Source: Phyto melanocephala (lineage: Eukaryota > Arthropoda > Insecta > Diptera > Rhinophoridae). Taken from it: 64,000 bases of DNA. The stretch lies in assembly GCA_941918925.1 (NCBI GenBank), contig OW799234.1, forward strand, positions 133,218,895 through 133,282,894. The letters run 5' to 3'. Positions 43,901-55,047 of the stretch are shown in pieces. Each line of letters opens with the position of its first letter. Position 1 is the first letter of the stretch. Position numbers and translations under genes: made by a program. The notes under the pieces are model-generated. The model did no database searches, had not been told where the DNA came from, and worked only from the letters and a program-made list of their open reading frames with translations.

Positions 43901-46900
43901 GTGATACCAACTTTTGTAATAATTTGACTACATCTGTCAAACTTAATTTTTTTTTTATTCTACAATAAATAAATCGCCCACTTTTCTGACCACGAAATTA
44001 TTTAGTCATGACAGCTCGATATGTGTGCAAAGTTTCAGAAAAACCGGTCAAGTGCAAGTAGCTAAAAATTATAACTAATTTTTTATGGGCGTAGCCCCGC
44101 CCACTTTTTTCCACCCATAAACACTCCCTGGTATGTGTACAACAACTTACCAAAGTTTGAGTCCGATCGGTTTTACAGTTTCGGAGTCTATAGCTAACAC
44201 ACACACACACACAGAGTTTCACTTTTATATATATAGAAGATAAAGAAAACATTTGTGTGACATATGCAGACAAAAACAATATGCATGTGTTTTTTAATTG
44301 CTCATAATACCTTATGAATGTGGATTTAAAGAATTACTAAATGCTTTTTTAAATAATAAAACTGAACAAAATGCAATTGTAATTGCAATAAAAGCATAAA
44401 GAAATTTTTGATTTGTTTAAGTGCTTGTTCAGGTTAAAAAACATGTATTTATATTACATAATGTGATTGTACAAAAAAAAAAAATTAACAATTCACGTAT
44501 TTCAGTATTAATATTGTTACCAGAGAACATGTACATATCTTATGTACTTTTAAACAAAGGTATGTATGTATGTATTTTGTTGTTGGGTTCTTTGACCGTT
44601 TAGATTTGAAATTTACATTTTTATAATTTGTGAAATGTGTCTCCTAATAGATTTGATCTTTAAAGGTTAATTAAAGAAAGTCAAAATAAATAAAAATAGG
44701 AAAACTAACAGGTTTTGTATATGTTCACGCTAATGAATAAATAAATGTTCTTTTATAATGCAAGACAAAAAATAATATATTTCTTTTAATTGAGGAAATC
44801 TTTAGTTATTGACAATTAAGTATTCATTTTTTATTGGATAGAATTAAGTAAATTTTAAGTGTATTAAATAATAATTAAGCAAATCAAAGATAAATGTTAA
44901 TTCAAAAAATTTCAATATATTAGTTTTATAAAATATTCAGTAGTCGGTTATATATAAATCCTAATTACGTTGATGATTCAACAAAATGTTTGTTTTCTTT
45001 AGAGTATAAATTTGACTATTTCACTTTATGCTTTATTCAATTTTAAAATAATAGTATTTAAAAAATGTTCGAAAGTCTATTTTTTATTGCTTGCAGACTA
45101 TAAAGTCTTTCAGAGATAACAACGCTAAGTCTTGCTAAAATTTCTAACATTATTAGGCAGTCCGAGTGGTTTCCTAGACTATTCCAGAATTTGGAAGCCG
45201 ACGACTTCTAGATCAGATTTGCACGGAAATGCTTCACGACCAGATAACATTCAAACTTCTTTTATATCTCTCCTTCTAAATTTTTGTCCTAACTAAGAAA
45301 TCAAAGATTATATATTTCATATTTTACATTCTTTTAAATTTTTTTCAAAATTGGTTTCTCAAGTTCCAAAAGTGCAGAAATATAAATTCTTCGAATTTCA
45401 AAGAAATTTTTTTTGGCTTGAACAAAAAGTAAATCACTTATCTTTAAAATCTGAAGTATTTTACATTTAAATAATAATAAATATTCCAGATTGTAAATAC
45501 ATTCATTAATTAACCTTCTTTAATAATGACATTAATCTTTAAGGTCGAAAATTGTATTGATAAAAACGTATAACAAATTTATGTACTTAGGCATTAACAA
45601 TTATTTGCTTTTTAAAAATACTCATGCAATAATCTTTTTGTATTATTGTAAAATAAACTAATTTACTTTTTTTTATTTAATAATTTTTATTAGTATTAGT
45701 AATACTTTTTATATATGTACATACAATAAATAAAAAATTATCATTAAATATTTTAAAGTTCCACATTTCAATAATTTTATGAAGAGCGTCTGTGCCCTAC
45801 AATTCGAGGGTTTTAAAGATATAATGGATTAATTTTTTCCCCGATTTTATATCATTACAGTTTTCGTGCTCTTCATAAAAAGAGTTTGATGTTAATTTAA
45901 AAAATTTTTGCTGTATTTTTTTTTTTTATTATTTGATAAATGTGTAGTACATATGTAATATCGTTAAACATTTAACTAAATAAAAGCCTATATATTAAAT
46001 AAAAATAAAAACGATTACCTTGTTACAAAAAAAAAAAAAAAAATGTGGTGTTTATAATGTTAATTAGGGAAATTAAGATGGAAATTTGTACCTGATTATT
46101 TCTCTTTGTAAAATTTATTAAAAATATATGTATTTATTAGAAATGACGGCTGTACCCTATGAACATAGGTACAAAGAATTACTTTTACATTATGCAAAAA
46201 ATTAGAACTACAGAATTAAAGTTTGCTTGTATAAAAATCATAAAAAGCAAAACAAACAACAGACCTTTAAAAAAAGCCTCTGGAAAATATAAAAAATAAT
46301 AATTTTAGAAATTAACTTGTTTTTGCATAAAGTTTTTTATTTTATATACATATATGTACATATACACACACACACACACACACAAATTTTTTAAAATTTT
46401 TAATAACACCGAAATATAAAAAAATTTTCTGATATGTAGTTCAATAAGGGTGGTAGAGGTTGATAATAAAAGTGATAGTTAGTGTGTCTTTCTATTTAAC
46501 AAATAAAAAAAAAAAAATTTATTATATTTGTGGTGATAAATAACAATTTATAAAATATGCACTATATATAGGAACCTAAATACATATGTACATAAATATA
46601 TGCCTTTATCTAAACTTTACTGTTAAATAAGATTTCTTGTTGTACTGTAGGTAGGTATATTTGAAATAAATAAATAATAGTTGTACCTATTAGCATAGCT
46701 AAATATATTATCTATGAAAAAGTTTCTTATTTGCATTTGCGTTTAAACGACCTGACAAACTATTAGTAACGGCATAGTATATTTTTTTATTATTATTTAT
46801 TTCAATTTAATAATGCTGTTTGCTACACCAGGCATACGTTTTCTTGCTTATATTTAAATTGTATCTATTTTGGGATAATGAAGGCTTTTATGCTATAAAA

Positions 46901-48387
46901 ATGATTTAACGTTGTAACGCTTATGGCATTTTACATGTTTTTTTCCTGTTACACTCCCTCTAAAAAAATTCTATCTTTAAGGCTGGAACCATCAATAAAA
47001 ACTTATCAAAAAACAAAGTAAATCGTCAAGTTCTAAAATTTTCCATTTATACCCTTTTAAAAACTGCACAGTCGATATTCCCAACACTAATTTCACCTTA
47101 TTTCATTATAAGGGAAAAATTTTTAATAATTTCTCCCGGACGCCTTGATCATTTCAAATGAAACTTAGTAACTGAATTTTAACTCTCTGGTCGCAACTAT
47201 TTAAGATAGGCGAATAATGAATCACTTTATTCTTTTTATATATGTAAAGGGTGTTTTTTTAAGCCCGATAGAACTTGAAATTGTAAAAAATAACACAAAA
47301 AATTAAATTGTAATCAAAATTTTTTGTTTATTCGAAAGATCAATACGTGACATTAACATTTGAAAATGATTTCGGGCATATGGGCACCGCGGCTGTTCTT
47401 GACGAAGCGCATTCTGGACGTCCAATTTTATCGCAAAATTGTGTTCAGTGATGAGGCGCATTTTTGGTTTAACGGGTTTGTTAATAAGCAAAATTGCCGC
47501 ATATGGAGCGAGACCAATCCACAAGAGACCCTACAGACTCCATTACATCCAGAAAAATGCACCGTTTGGTGCGGTTTTCACGCTGGTGGCATCATCGAAC
47601 CTTATTTCTTCAAAAATGAGGCCGGAGCTCGCGTTACGGTCAATGGAGATCGTTACCGCTTCATGATCAATGATTTTTTGTTTGAAAATATGGATGACAT
47701 TGATCCGGAGGAGATGTGGTTTCAACAGGATGGCGCTACGTGCCATACGGCGAACGCAACCATCGACTTATTGAAATCAAAATTTGGCGATAAGTTGATT
47801 TCGAGAAATGGACCTGTCAATTGGCCTCCAAGGTCGTGCGATTTGACACCTCTCGATTATTTCCTGTGGGGCTACGTGAAGTCACTGGTTTATGCTGATA
47901 AACCAGCAACAATTGACGCCTTGGAGGCCAGCATTGTTCGTGTTATTCGTGACATACGGCCAGCAGTGCTCGAAAAAGTGGCCCAAAATTGGACGTCCAG
48001 AATGCGCTTCGTCAAGAACAGCCGCGGTGCCCATATGCCCGAAATCATTTTCAAATGTTAATGTCACGTATTGATCTTTCGAATAAAAAAAAAATTTTGA
48101 TTACAATTTAATTTTTTGTGTTATTTTTTACAATTTCAAGTTCTATCGGACTTAAAAAAACACCCTTTATATGGGTACTTACTACATACGTAGTATGTAA
48201 ATAGATAAATATGTATATAAGTACATATATTGGGAAAAAGTAAGGTATTTATAGTAAACAATAACATAATTTTTTTTATAAAACTTACCATTGCTTTGAA
48301 TTCCATATTAATTAGGTGAAACCAAGCATCAGAGAATATGTCACCATAATCATTTGTAGTGGCTCTAATTAATCCTATAATATCCAT
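22644..48387 (-). CDS. sws: swiss cheese / neuropathy target esterase (lysophospholipase), 1385 aa, 9 coding exons plus one alternative
   Basis: ER-anchored serine hydrolase of phosphatidylcholine and lysophosphatidylcholine; Drosophila sws also binds the PKA-C3 catalytic subunit, and its loss causes glial hyperwrapping and neurodegeneration. Exons (minus): 48289-48387, 34990-35715, 32829-34661, 32490-32765, 32231-32417, then 27454-27570 or 26483-26599, then 23495-23706, 23065-23421, 22644-22994. All joins are GT/AG and in frame. Domains: membrane helix at residues 34-52 ([17 protein letters not shown]); three cyclic-nucleotide-binding folds at about 165-275, 445-565 and 575-690; patatin domain with oxyanion loop GGGGARG (921-927), nucleophile Ser951 in GVSIG and Asp1071 in LDGG or LDGC. 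The tail is acidic ([20 protein letters not shown]). About 1425 aa in Drosophila, so near full length. The first coding intron is 12.6 kb and contains a mariner. UTR exons are not located. Confidence 0.93.
23065..23421 (-). CDS. sws: sws coding exon 8
   Basis: 357 bp. Starts [20 protein letters not shown]; contains [16 protein letters not shown] and ends in an acidic [18 protein letters not shown]. Donor AATAGA|gtaagt. Confidence 0.93.
23495..23706 (-). CDS. sws: sws coding exon 7
   Basis: 212 bp. Starts [20 protein letters not shown] and ends SCVRQLE; acceptor 'aatttatctatag', donor TTAGAG|gtgtgt. Confidence 0.93.
24028..24234. mobile_element. MITE with GGGCCGTTATTACAA ends (sws intron)
   Basis: 'gggccgttattacaa' and its inverted copy 'ttgtaataacggccc', flanked by TA on both sides. 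207 bp, non-coding. Confidence 0.85.
24556..24716. repeat. Long hairpin (foldback) of ~65-bp arms
   Basis: 'ggttgttgggtttaagctgg' and 'cactggtgcttatgccagat' are inverted downstream as 'atctggcataagcaccagtg' and 'ccagcttaaacccaacaacc'. A third partial arm follows at 24722-24750. Confidence 0.85.
24761..25446 (+). repeat. INE-1-like interspersed repeat, copy C
   Basis: Closest to copy A (6941-7665): same 'aacaagtaacagtgctatat' start, T-rich block and 'caccacaggtgaagggtata' end. Confidence 0.75.
26483..26599 (-). CDS. sws: sws alternative exon 6b (catalytic Asp, DGC form)
   Basis: 117 bp with the same phases as 6a; acceptor 'tctcgtcctttag', donor CCAG|gtaaag. Encodes [18 protein letters not shown] then [19 protein letters not shown]. 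The catalytic Asp is kept; the following Gly is Cys. 27 of the 38 whole codons encode the same residue as 6a. Using both exons together would keep frame but duplicate the active-site strand, so exclusive use is expected. Confidence 0.9.
27454..27570 (-). CDS. sws: sws alternative exon 6a (catalytic Asp, DGG form)
   Basis: 117 bp, starts in phase 1 (completing GGA) and ends in phase 1 (CCAG|gtaatt). Encodes [18 protein letters not shown] then [19 protein letters not shown]. This is the form closest to vertebrate NTE ([15 protein letters not shown], from memory). The Asp of LDGG is the second member of the catalytic dyad. Confidence 0.9.
27753..27985. repeat. Dispersed repeat, 'ttcacattaggcaaa' family
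   Basis: 'ggtatgttcacattaggcaa' recurs at 43474 as 'ggtaggttcacattaggcaa' with similar downstream text ('gaaataaacgtaa' versus 'gaaatagacgtaa'). A weak inverted match near 27960-27985 hints at a MITE. Confidence 0.4.
28556..29115 (-). mobile_element. Non-autonomous Helitron of the GTGGGCGG family, copy 3
   Basis: Reverse orientation: begins 'ccggcgcgcgttgctacgcc' and ends 'ttttatatatataga' before T. Four repeat units contain 'gggcgtggccctgcccactt'. The terminal CTAG is altered. The plus-strand open frames here are repeat units, not genes. Confidence 0.78.
29290..29890 (+). repeat. INE-1-like interspersed repeat, copy D (5' truncated)
   Basis: Lacks the 'cggccgtgccgaat' left part but keeps the A-rich block, 'gaggtggtcgtgggttttt', 'acacacggacagacggacag' and the 'tttttcactgtgtgaagggt' end. 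Confidence 0.75.
31072..31260 (+). mobile_element. Compact Helitron (~190 bp)
   Basis: 'aaataaatatgaatgtttgc' near the start and the end 'aaaatcgcgggcaccggctag' region before T at 31261. Same family as the split element at 13017-14168. Confidence 0.65.
32231..32417 (-). CDS. sws: sws coding exon 5
   Basis: 187 bp, starts [20 protein letters not shown] and ends in phase 1 after HRIHTN. Donor AATG|gtaagt. The phase 1 end fits both alternative exons 6. Confidence 0.93.
32490..32765 (-). CDS. sws: sws coding exon 4 (oxyanion loop and catalytic serine)
   Basis: 276 bp. Contains [18 protein letters not shown] and [13 protein letters not shown]. Acceptor 'tatatttgcag', donor TGTAAA|gtaagc. Confidence 0.95.
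32829..34661 (-). CDS. sws: sws coding exon 3 (cNBD2 and cNBD3)
   Basis: 1833 bp. Starts [18 protein letters not shown]; a Gln/Thr- and Ser-rich linker is followed by cyclic-nucleotide-binding folds with [19 protein letters not shown] and [19 protein letters not shown]. Donor AGAATT|gtgagt. Confidence 0.93.
34990..35715 (-). CDS. sws: sws coding exon 2 (membrane helix, first cNBD)
   Basis: 726 bp, phase 0 both ends. Acceptor 'cttttacttttag', donor ATGCAA|gtgagt. Starts [18 protein letters not shown]; contains [20 protein letters not shown] of the first cyclic-nucleotide-binding fold. Confidence 0.92.
36485..36864 (+). repeat. Degenerate INE-1-like repeat
   Basis: Recognisable 'atgtcgggggcttcaaaaag', 'catacactcggacagacgga' and the end 'ctcactgtgaaggttata'. 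It lies in the first coding intron of sws. Confidence 0.6.
37086..37870 (+). repeat. INE-1-like interspersed repeat, copy E
   Basis: Full layout of copy B: 'caagtaagagcgctatattc' start, A-rich block, CGGACAGACGG tract, end 'tttttcactgtgtcaagagt'. Confidence 0.75.
38032..38538. mobile_element. TIR element with CCCTGTAGGAAA ends, 507 bp
   Basis: Left CCCTGTAGGAAA and right TTTCCTTCAGGG are inverted with one mismatch; TA flanks both ends. The left part is rich in 'actactgacactggtact' style repeats. No coding capacity; superfamily not assigned. Confidence 0.7.
39354..39656 (-). mobile_element. Non-autonomous Helitron, 303 bp
   Basis: Reverse orientation: 'ctagcggacccggcgaactt' (CTAG end with GC-rich hairpin 'cggcgaacttcgcc') at the left, 'aaatatatatagatgg' with the TCTATATATA start at the right. 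Confidence 0.7.
41149..41323 (-). other. Short coding-like open stretch, unrecognised
   Basis: The minus strand is open for about 57 codons and reads like protein rather than AT-rich noise: [20 protein letters not shown] then [18 protein letters not shown]. No start codon, splice sites or partner exons could be assigned. The coiled-coil-like heptads recall SNARE or similar helical proteins, but I cannot name it. It may be a fossil captured by a repeat. Confidence 0.25.
41348..41615. mobile_element. Foldback MITE with CTCCGGTTCA ends
   Basis: 'actccggttcaatgatt' and 'attccatattcagaatcctg' at the left; 'aggcttctgaatatggaatt' and 'aatcagtgaacctccggta' inverted at the right. Confidence 0.7.
41636..41757. 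mobile_element. MITE, relative of 54931-55047
   Basis: Shares 'tcaggtttattgaagcctaa', a 'gtcaaataagcatttaataa' block and the end 'aaaatattttttatgaata' with the intact copy. Confidence 0.6.
43974..44237 (-). mobile_element. Truncated Helitron of the GTGGGCGG family, copy 4
   Basis: Retains two 'cgcccacttttt' blocks and the start end 'ttttatatatataga'; the CTAG end is missing. A (CA)n run, 'acacacacacacacacag', lies near 44200. Confidence 0.7.
44240..47220. other. AT-rich intron DNA of sws without recognisable genes
   Basis: Mostly simple sequence and TG/TA runs, with a (CA)n microsatellite near 46363-46383 and a small foldback at 45777-45886 ('ttttatgaagagc' and 'gctcttcataaaa'). I see no exon with plausible coding text. 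Confidence 0.5.
47247..48167 (+). mobile_element. Rearranged DD41D mariner, copy 2 (inside sws intron 1)
   Basis: 921 bp flanked by TA (47245-47246, 48168-48169). Inverted arms 47247-47429 and 47985-48167 are 183 bp each. Same architecture as copy 1 and nearly identical sequence; small differences include an extra codon (LQTPLHPEK versus LQTLHPEK) and a different junction between left arm and core ('gtccaattttatcgc' versus 'gtccgttgtttaatcgc'). Two closely matching insertions indicate recent movement of this rearranged form. Confidence 0.93.
47360..48061 (+). pseudogene. Truncated mariner transposase ORF, copy 2
   Basis: Open for 233 codons. The leading residues ([20 protein letters not shown]) are antisense 3'-end sequence read in a different frame from copy 1; transposase begins at [13 protein letters not shown] and continues to MPEIIFKC. 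The catalytic triad is intact and the DNA-binding half absent. Confidence 0.85.
48289..48387 (-). CDS. sws: sws coding exon 1 (start)
   Basis: 99 bp encoding [20 protein letters not shown] and on to NMEFKAM; donor GCAATG|gtaagt. The start resembles the MDVLEMLRAS... beginning I recall for Drosophila sws. A possible acceptor 'tattgttccag' about 20 bp upstream of the ATG suggests a separate 5' UTR exon. Confidence 0.85.
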
Positions 48388-49604
48388 TGTTAGCAGGTAC
48401 AAATTGCTGGAACAATATAGTGATAAGAGCAATCGAACTTTGAAATCTCAAATTAATGAGGAAGTGTTTGCATTAAAAGCAAAATAGAAGTGTAATACAC
48501 TTCACCTTTTACACCTTAATTCCCAACAAACATTTAACAAGCACTGTTGTTTGTTATCAACAGAAACAACAGCAATGCAAGAGCAAAGAAAGAAGATAAA
48601 AAAACCTTTAGTTTTTCTTGTTTTTTACTTTCTTCTTAAATAATACACACAAACTTATACTTGACTTTTTTGGTTCTGTTTTTTTGCTTAATAAATTTCT
48701 TTTATTGTAACACACACAAAGTAGTTAGTTATTATATATTATTTAGTTTCAATTATAATGTTTTTGTTTAGGTTATTTATTAATTTTACTGTAATAAATT
48801 TTTTTTTAGTTATTTTATTGAAAACATTCACTAGAACTTGTTCAAATTCATATTGAATTTTCTCATTAGATCCCATTATTTAAGGCTATGTTTTTTTTTC
48901 ATTTGGCAGCCATTGTTTAAAACTTAACAAAATCACATTATGTATTTAATACTACTATATTTAAAAGCATTAATAGTTATTAAAAGTTACAAAAAAAAAT
49001 GTATTCGATGGAATATTAAGAAACAACTCGGATGTAAATAAATTTTGTGTTCTGTGTCTCAAAGTTCTGACAAGTATAAATTTTTTGTTATGAAAACACT
49101 CTATGACAACTGAATAGTGATGCCAGTGTTTATAAAAAAAACCGCCTTACAGTTTTGTTAAATTGGGGGTTTTATCCCCAATATAGCAATTTGTTTGATA
49201 CATAAATGTATGTTGGAATTTAAAATCGTTTGCTATATATATTTTAAAGTTAATGTGTAGATTTGCTAAAGTTAAATTTTAATTGTAGAATTTTTAATGT
49301 TACCATTTTACGCTTTGCAATAAATATTTTTTAATTAGAGTACATATGTATTTGCGATTTATAAATACATTTATTAACGGAAAGTGGATTAGATGGCGTC
49401 CTAAAAAGGTTATTGTGACTAAGGTTTTCAGCACAGAATATGATGGTCTGTGATTTCCAGACGACTAATATATTTATGTAGAGGTACATATATCCAAAAT
49501 TAAAATTATATGCTGCTCCTTGCGTTAATATAAAATATTAATATTTTGATATTATTGATCCAAAAAAAAAAAAAACAAAATTTCCTGAGATATTATGTTG
49601 CAAG

Positions 49605-50317
<713 letters not shown>

Positions 50318-50723
50318 GTTGCAAGGTTTGTTGCAGTTGTAATTTCGTTTTGTTTTTCATATTTATATACTCAAATGATAATAATTCATATCCAAAATTT
50401 ATTTGGAACTAAAATTTGTTTCAAACAGATGGGTGAATCGACCTTTTTGTAATTTAAATTAATATACATATTTAAATTAATATTTAAAACATATTTAAAT
50501 TAATTTTTAAAGGTTTTATGAAACAAAATTATTTTACGAAATTCGTTTTATCAACTTTTGATTATTTTGAAAACTGACAACCAATTATTACTATGTCTTT
50601 AAAGTTAAAATTTGTTACCTATAACTTGAAGTGAAAATTCTGAATAATGTATTAATTGTTTACATGCTAGTCATAAAGATCAATATATATATATATATCA
50701 AAACATTTCAATTAAGAGAACAG

Positions 50724-50855
50724 GGGCTCAATTCTCGTTCTGTGAAACTGTGAAATGAAAAAGTTTTTGTATAGCGAAGGGTATGGTGGCACCATATGAT
50801 ATTACACACAAAAACTTTTCATTTCATAGTTTCATAGAACGAGAATTGATACCCA
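50724..50855. mobile_element. Foldback MITE
   Basis: 'gctcaattctcgttctgtga' and 'aatgaaaaagtttttgt' at the left; 'acaaaaacttttcatt' and 'atagaacgagaattgatacc' inverted at the right. Confidence 0.8.
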
Positions 50856-51060
50856 GGTGATAAAATATTGGTACATATTTTTAATAATCCTGGCAACACT
50901 TTAGGCAAATAAATGGGCAAAATAGTCCAAGACGATATAATAAAATTTAACGGCGGTGTGAAACCTTATTGACAGTTGGGTGTAGAAACGGCCATTTTTC
51001 CCCCTTTTGTAACAGTTTAGCAATCTTTTAAATCAAAATTTAAAAACTGATGATGGTGCC

Positions 51061-51221
51061 CAAGGCATATTCATACAGGTATATGCAACGGCGAATTCGC
51101 TGTGATGTTCGCTGTCAAATACCACTTATAAAAAACAAGCAATAATTTTTTATACATGGAGTTTGACAGTAGTGTTCCCTATCAGCTGGGCTGATAATTT
51201 CACCTGTATAAATTCGCCTTG
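51061..51221. mobile_element. CAAGGC-family MITE, 161 bp
   Basis: Perfect 8-bp flanking repeats ATGGTGCC (51053-51060, 51222-51229). Ends CAAGGCATATTCATACAGGT and, inverted, CAAGGCGAATTTATACAGGT. Its interior recurs inside the reptin-bearing element. Confidence 0.82.
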
Positions 51222-53839
51222 ATGGTGCCTTAAAATGAATGTAAATAACATGTTAATTTCTTATGTTTGTTTGTTTGTTTGCTAGTTAGTAGTAGTTTAG
51301 CTTAAATGTTTTTCATTAGTACTTATAGAACTGAATAGAAATAGTACTAGGTTTTTATTAAGGACTATTTGAATACAAAAACTAATCGGTTTTTATTAAG
51401 GACTATTTGAACGGTTCGCATTAATGTTTTCAACAATATTTAAGTATTGTATACATTTTAAGATAAACTCTGACATCGTTAGTGCAAATTAATAGTTTAT
51501 TGTTGTTAGAGCCATTTATTTTATTTAACTCTTTCTGTTGTGTACGCATATGCAGTTATTATTTACTAATCTTCTAGTACCCTATGTTTTCTGTAAGAAA
51601 TGATATATTGTCTCCCGATAAAAAGTACTTTGTATGTTAATCCAGGTATCAAGGTACCTCTATCTATTCAGTAGTTTTGGAGGCAATTGAGTTCAGGGCG
51701 AAAAGCAGATAAAAATTCTAAGGGGTTGTATTTTGTATACTTGGTATAAAGATTTTTAAGCTCAACAGTAATTGTTTGCAATTTTGCTAGTAGTTACATC
51801 TTAGGTAAAGTTTGTATTCAGCAGATGCAAAATACTATGATAGTAAATTTTTACAACGCGTATGTAGAAATGATTTCAATAATTTTATATTTTACCTTCT
51901 ATTAAACAATCATTAATAAACAATTTTGTTAATAATTAATTTCTTATTTATAGTTTCAAATAACATTTTAAATAACATTCATTATTTACATGCAACTTGC
52001 TTTCGATAGTACTTAGTAGAAGTTATGACATTCATCCAAAGTAAAATCATTAAGTATTTATTGTCTGGTTAAAAACTTTACAAGCATCATTTTGCTCTGA
52101 TTGCTCTAGCCAATATTTATTTGACCCTACATTCACACATTAAAGCAGTTTCTTAAAATTTCTGTAAACATATATGTACTTGTCATTTTGAAATGTCAAA
52201 ATTTCATAAATTTTTTCTATTTTCTCCTAATTCCCAATTAACTAACTTCATATAAAAAATATTTTCAAATGGTTCTCTCCGAAATACAATCACCTTTCAC
52301 ATGTAAATGCTGTAAATTTTTGCATACAAACTAAAATAAAATTTAAGTCTGCAAACTGGATTATTCATAAGAAAAGAAATTAAAAATTTGTGTATGTTTT
52401 ATATGTACATTGTTTAATTGTTGTGTCTACTTTTTAGGTTATAAGAGAGGTTTGAAAAACCATGCAATTTTTTACAAAATATTTGTGTATAAAGTTTGAC
52501 TTTTGAGAATTATGAGAGAAAAGAAACAGTGTTTGATATTTTGACATTTGGAAAAGAACAGCTGATCAATAGAAACTACCTAATTGAGTGTACCTTGATC
52601 TGAGATATGATTATAATATCCTTAACATTAGCTCCATTTGAAGTGGAAATTACTAAGTGTTTTATTATATGGGTGATGAAAAAACACAAGTGCAGATGAT
52701 TAATTTTTATATCATTATTTTGTGGTTAAGATTTTAATGTTTTATTTTTTTTTCGCAACAACAATTAAAATTAATTTAACCGTTAATGTTGTTTTTTTTT
52801 ATGGTGAAAATCATTATTATTAATTACAATATTTTAATAATAAAGATTTATATGTTAAAGAATCATCTTTGCTGCACTTTTTTTACAAACAAAAAAATTA
52901 TAAATTAAAAACAAAATGTCGGATTGCAACTGAAACGAATAATGTATGCCCTATTAAGAAAAACTAAAGTAAATGGAAATTTTTTATTGTACATTTAACT
53001 TGTCTTAAATTATTGCAAGAAGAATTGAAAATAAAATAATAAAATTTAAAAAGAAATTTTCTTAAAATAAATATAAACAAATAAAATTTTATAAAATTAA
53101 ATATAATGCTTAAAGTAAGGTAGAGTAAATTACAACAGATGTATCTGAAAATACACTTGTATGTATCTATGTACATGTATAAAGCATTAGTATTTAGTAC
53201 TTCGTCATCGTCAATGGCTGCATTTGAAATCTATTATAATAGAAAAATTAAAAGAAATTCATCCGAAAAAAACCAAACAATAAAAAAATCTTTGTGTATG
53301 GAAGAAAAAAAATATAAAAACAAAATTAAGAAAGACGCACGCATCCAAAAGCGTTGGACTGATAAGTTGATCAGTTAGCTACTACAGAGGCACCATACAT
53401 CGTGTAGAGTTTACTTAGTCAGATCTAACTTAGACGGTCTAACTAACTGTCTGTGGAATCAGCTTAAAAGTTTTTACTAATTGTGATAAACAGAGCATGA
53501 TTGGCAAAAGTCGTAGAAAACAGACTACTTACATGCATTTGGTGTGATGCATGCATATTCATTAATCTTTATTTTATTTATTTATTTGTGTTGCATGAAT
53601 ACAGCGAAATATTTCACTATTAATATACATAGATGGATGTTTTTGTGCATTCATTGTTTAGTTTTGGTTTTCTTTCTATGGCTTGAATGTACATAATTTG
53701 TTTGGCTGGACGTGTAGAGGGTGTTGTAGCAAGAATTTTTCTGCCCAAACAAGGCTGTGATTTAATTAAAAAAAAAAAATATTGTGTAATGCAAAAGGAT
53801 AAATTAGCTACCAGAAATACATATTGTATTTTTTTGTCA

Positions 53840-53965
53840 ATTTATTCTTAATGTAATGTTCAATGTCCAATCAGCTGATTGTTTTTTTTATATCCAATTT
53901 ATCATTTTTTAAATAAATTTGACTGCATCTGTCATCTGTTTTCCTGTCCAAACTTAATCGAAGAC
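53840..53965. repeat. Dispersed 'aatcagctgattgttttttt' repeat
   Basis: 'ccaatcagctgattgttttt' followed by 'ttgactgcatctgtca' recurs at 43855-43945 ('atcagctgattgttttttta', 'tttgactacatctgtca') and in part at 49636. Boundaries unknown. Confidence 0.45.
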
Positions 53966-54930
53966 TTTTTTAATTTCGCATATACTGGTGGAGACCGTTA
54001 ATATTGCTCCAAATATCGTTGCTGATGTGAAATGAACTATTTGAAAGTGGAATCTCATATTGCTGATATGAACACAAAATAATTTTTGTCTAAATGATCC
54101 AGTCCTAAACTTACAAATGGACGTATCGGTTCCAGAATGGGTTAATTCAATTAAAGGTAATTGGCACTTTTTATTTATGCTGTGATTTCTTTAAATGGGG
54201 ACAAAATACAAAAAGTCCCCCTATATATTTCTCTGCTAATAAGAAATAACTGCTTAAGTTGACATAAGGAAAAATTGAAATAATAACACCAGTGCAATTC
54301 CGCAATTTTAACCCACCCTCAGGTTAATTTTTAACTATTTGAGACAATTTGAAATAATAAATTATTTTGACTTATAACTTAACTAAATAAATGAAAAAAC
54401 CGGCATGCTCTTTAATTTACACAGGAAAGAATTCATACAATAGTCTTTATATTAAAGGGATTCATAAAATTCAACGTTATAATTTAAAGCAGTTATCATC
54501 GGGATTGTTATAAAACATCTTTCTGAGATTATAGTAAGAGTAAAATTGTTAAATTAATGTAATTTTTTTCTTAAGTTTTTAACACTCTTTTTTATTACTC
54601 CCTGTAAAACGACCATCAAGAAATGTGTATTAAAAAATGTACGGTTTTCAAATTAAATCAACGCAAAAGATGGTCTGGAAGTAAAAAATAGATTTTTAGT
54701 TTATGGTTTTGTATTAATTAGCTCTTTGTGTTAGTTTGGCCATAAAAATGGAAATTAGTTTTTACACATTTTTGTCTAAACACAAGTAATTACCGTTGGT
54801 TACTTTTTGTTAAACAAAATTTCTAATAAATTAAAATAATTAAATTAATAAACAATTTAAACAAGATAGATAGTAAAACAACTATTTAAAAAAATTTATT
54901 AAATTTTTTATTTTTCGTGTAACTACCAAG

Positions 54931-55047
54931 GGCCGTATTCATAAAAAATATTTTAGGTTTATTAAAGTCTTATTTGACAGATGTTGTAGAGAAATTTGTC
55001 AAATAAGCTTACAATAAACCTAAAATATTTTTTATGAATACGGCCCC
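54931..55047. mobile_element. Foldback MITE, GGGCCGTATTCATAAAAAAT ends
   Basis: 'gggccgtattcataaaaaat' and 'attttaggtttatta' at the left are inverted at the right as 'taaacctaaaat' and 'attttttatgaatacggccc'. A decayed relative is at 41636-41757. Confidence 0.88.
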
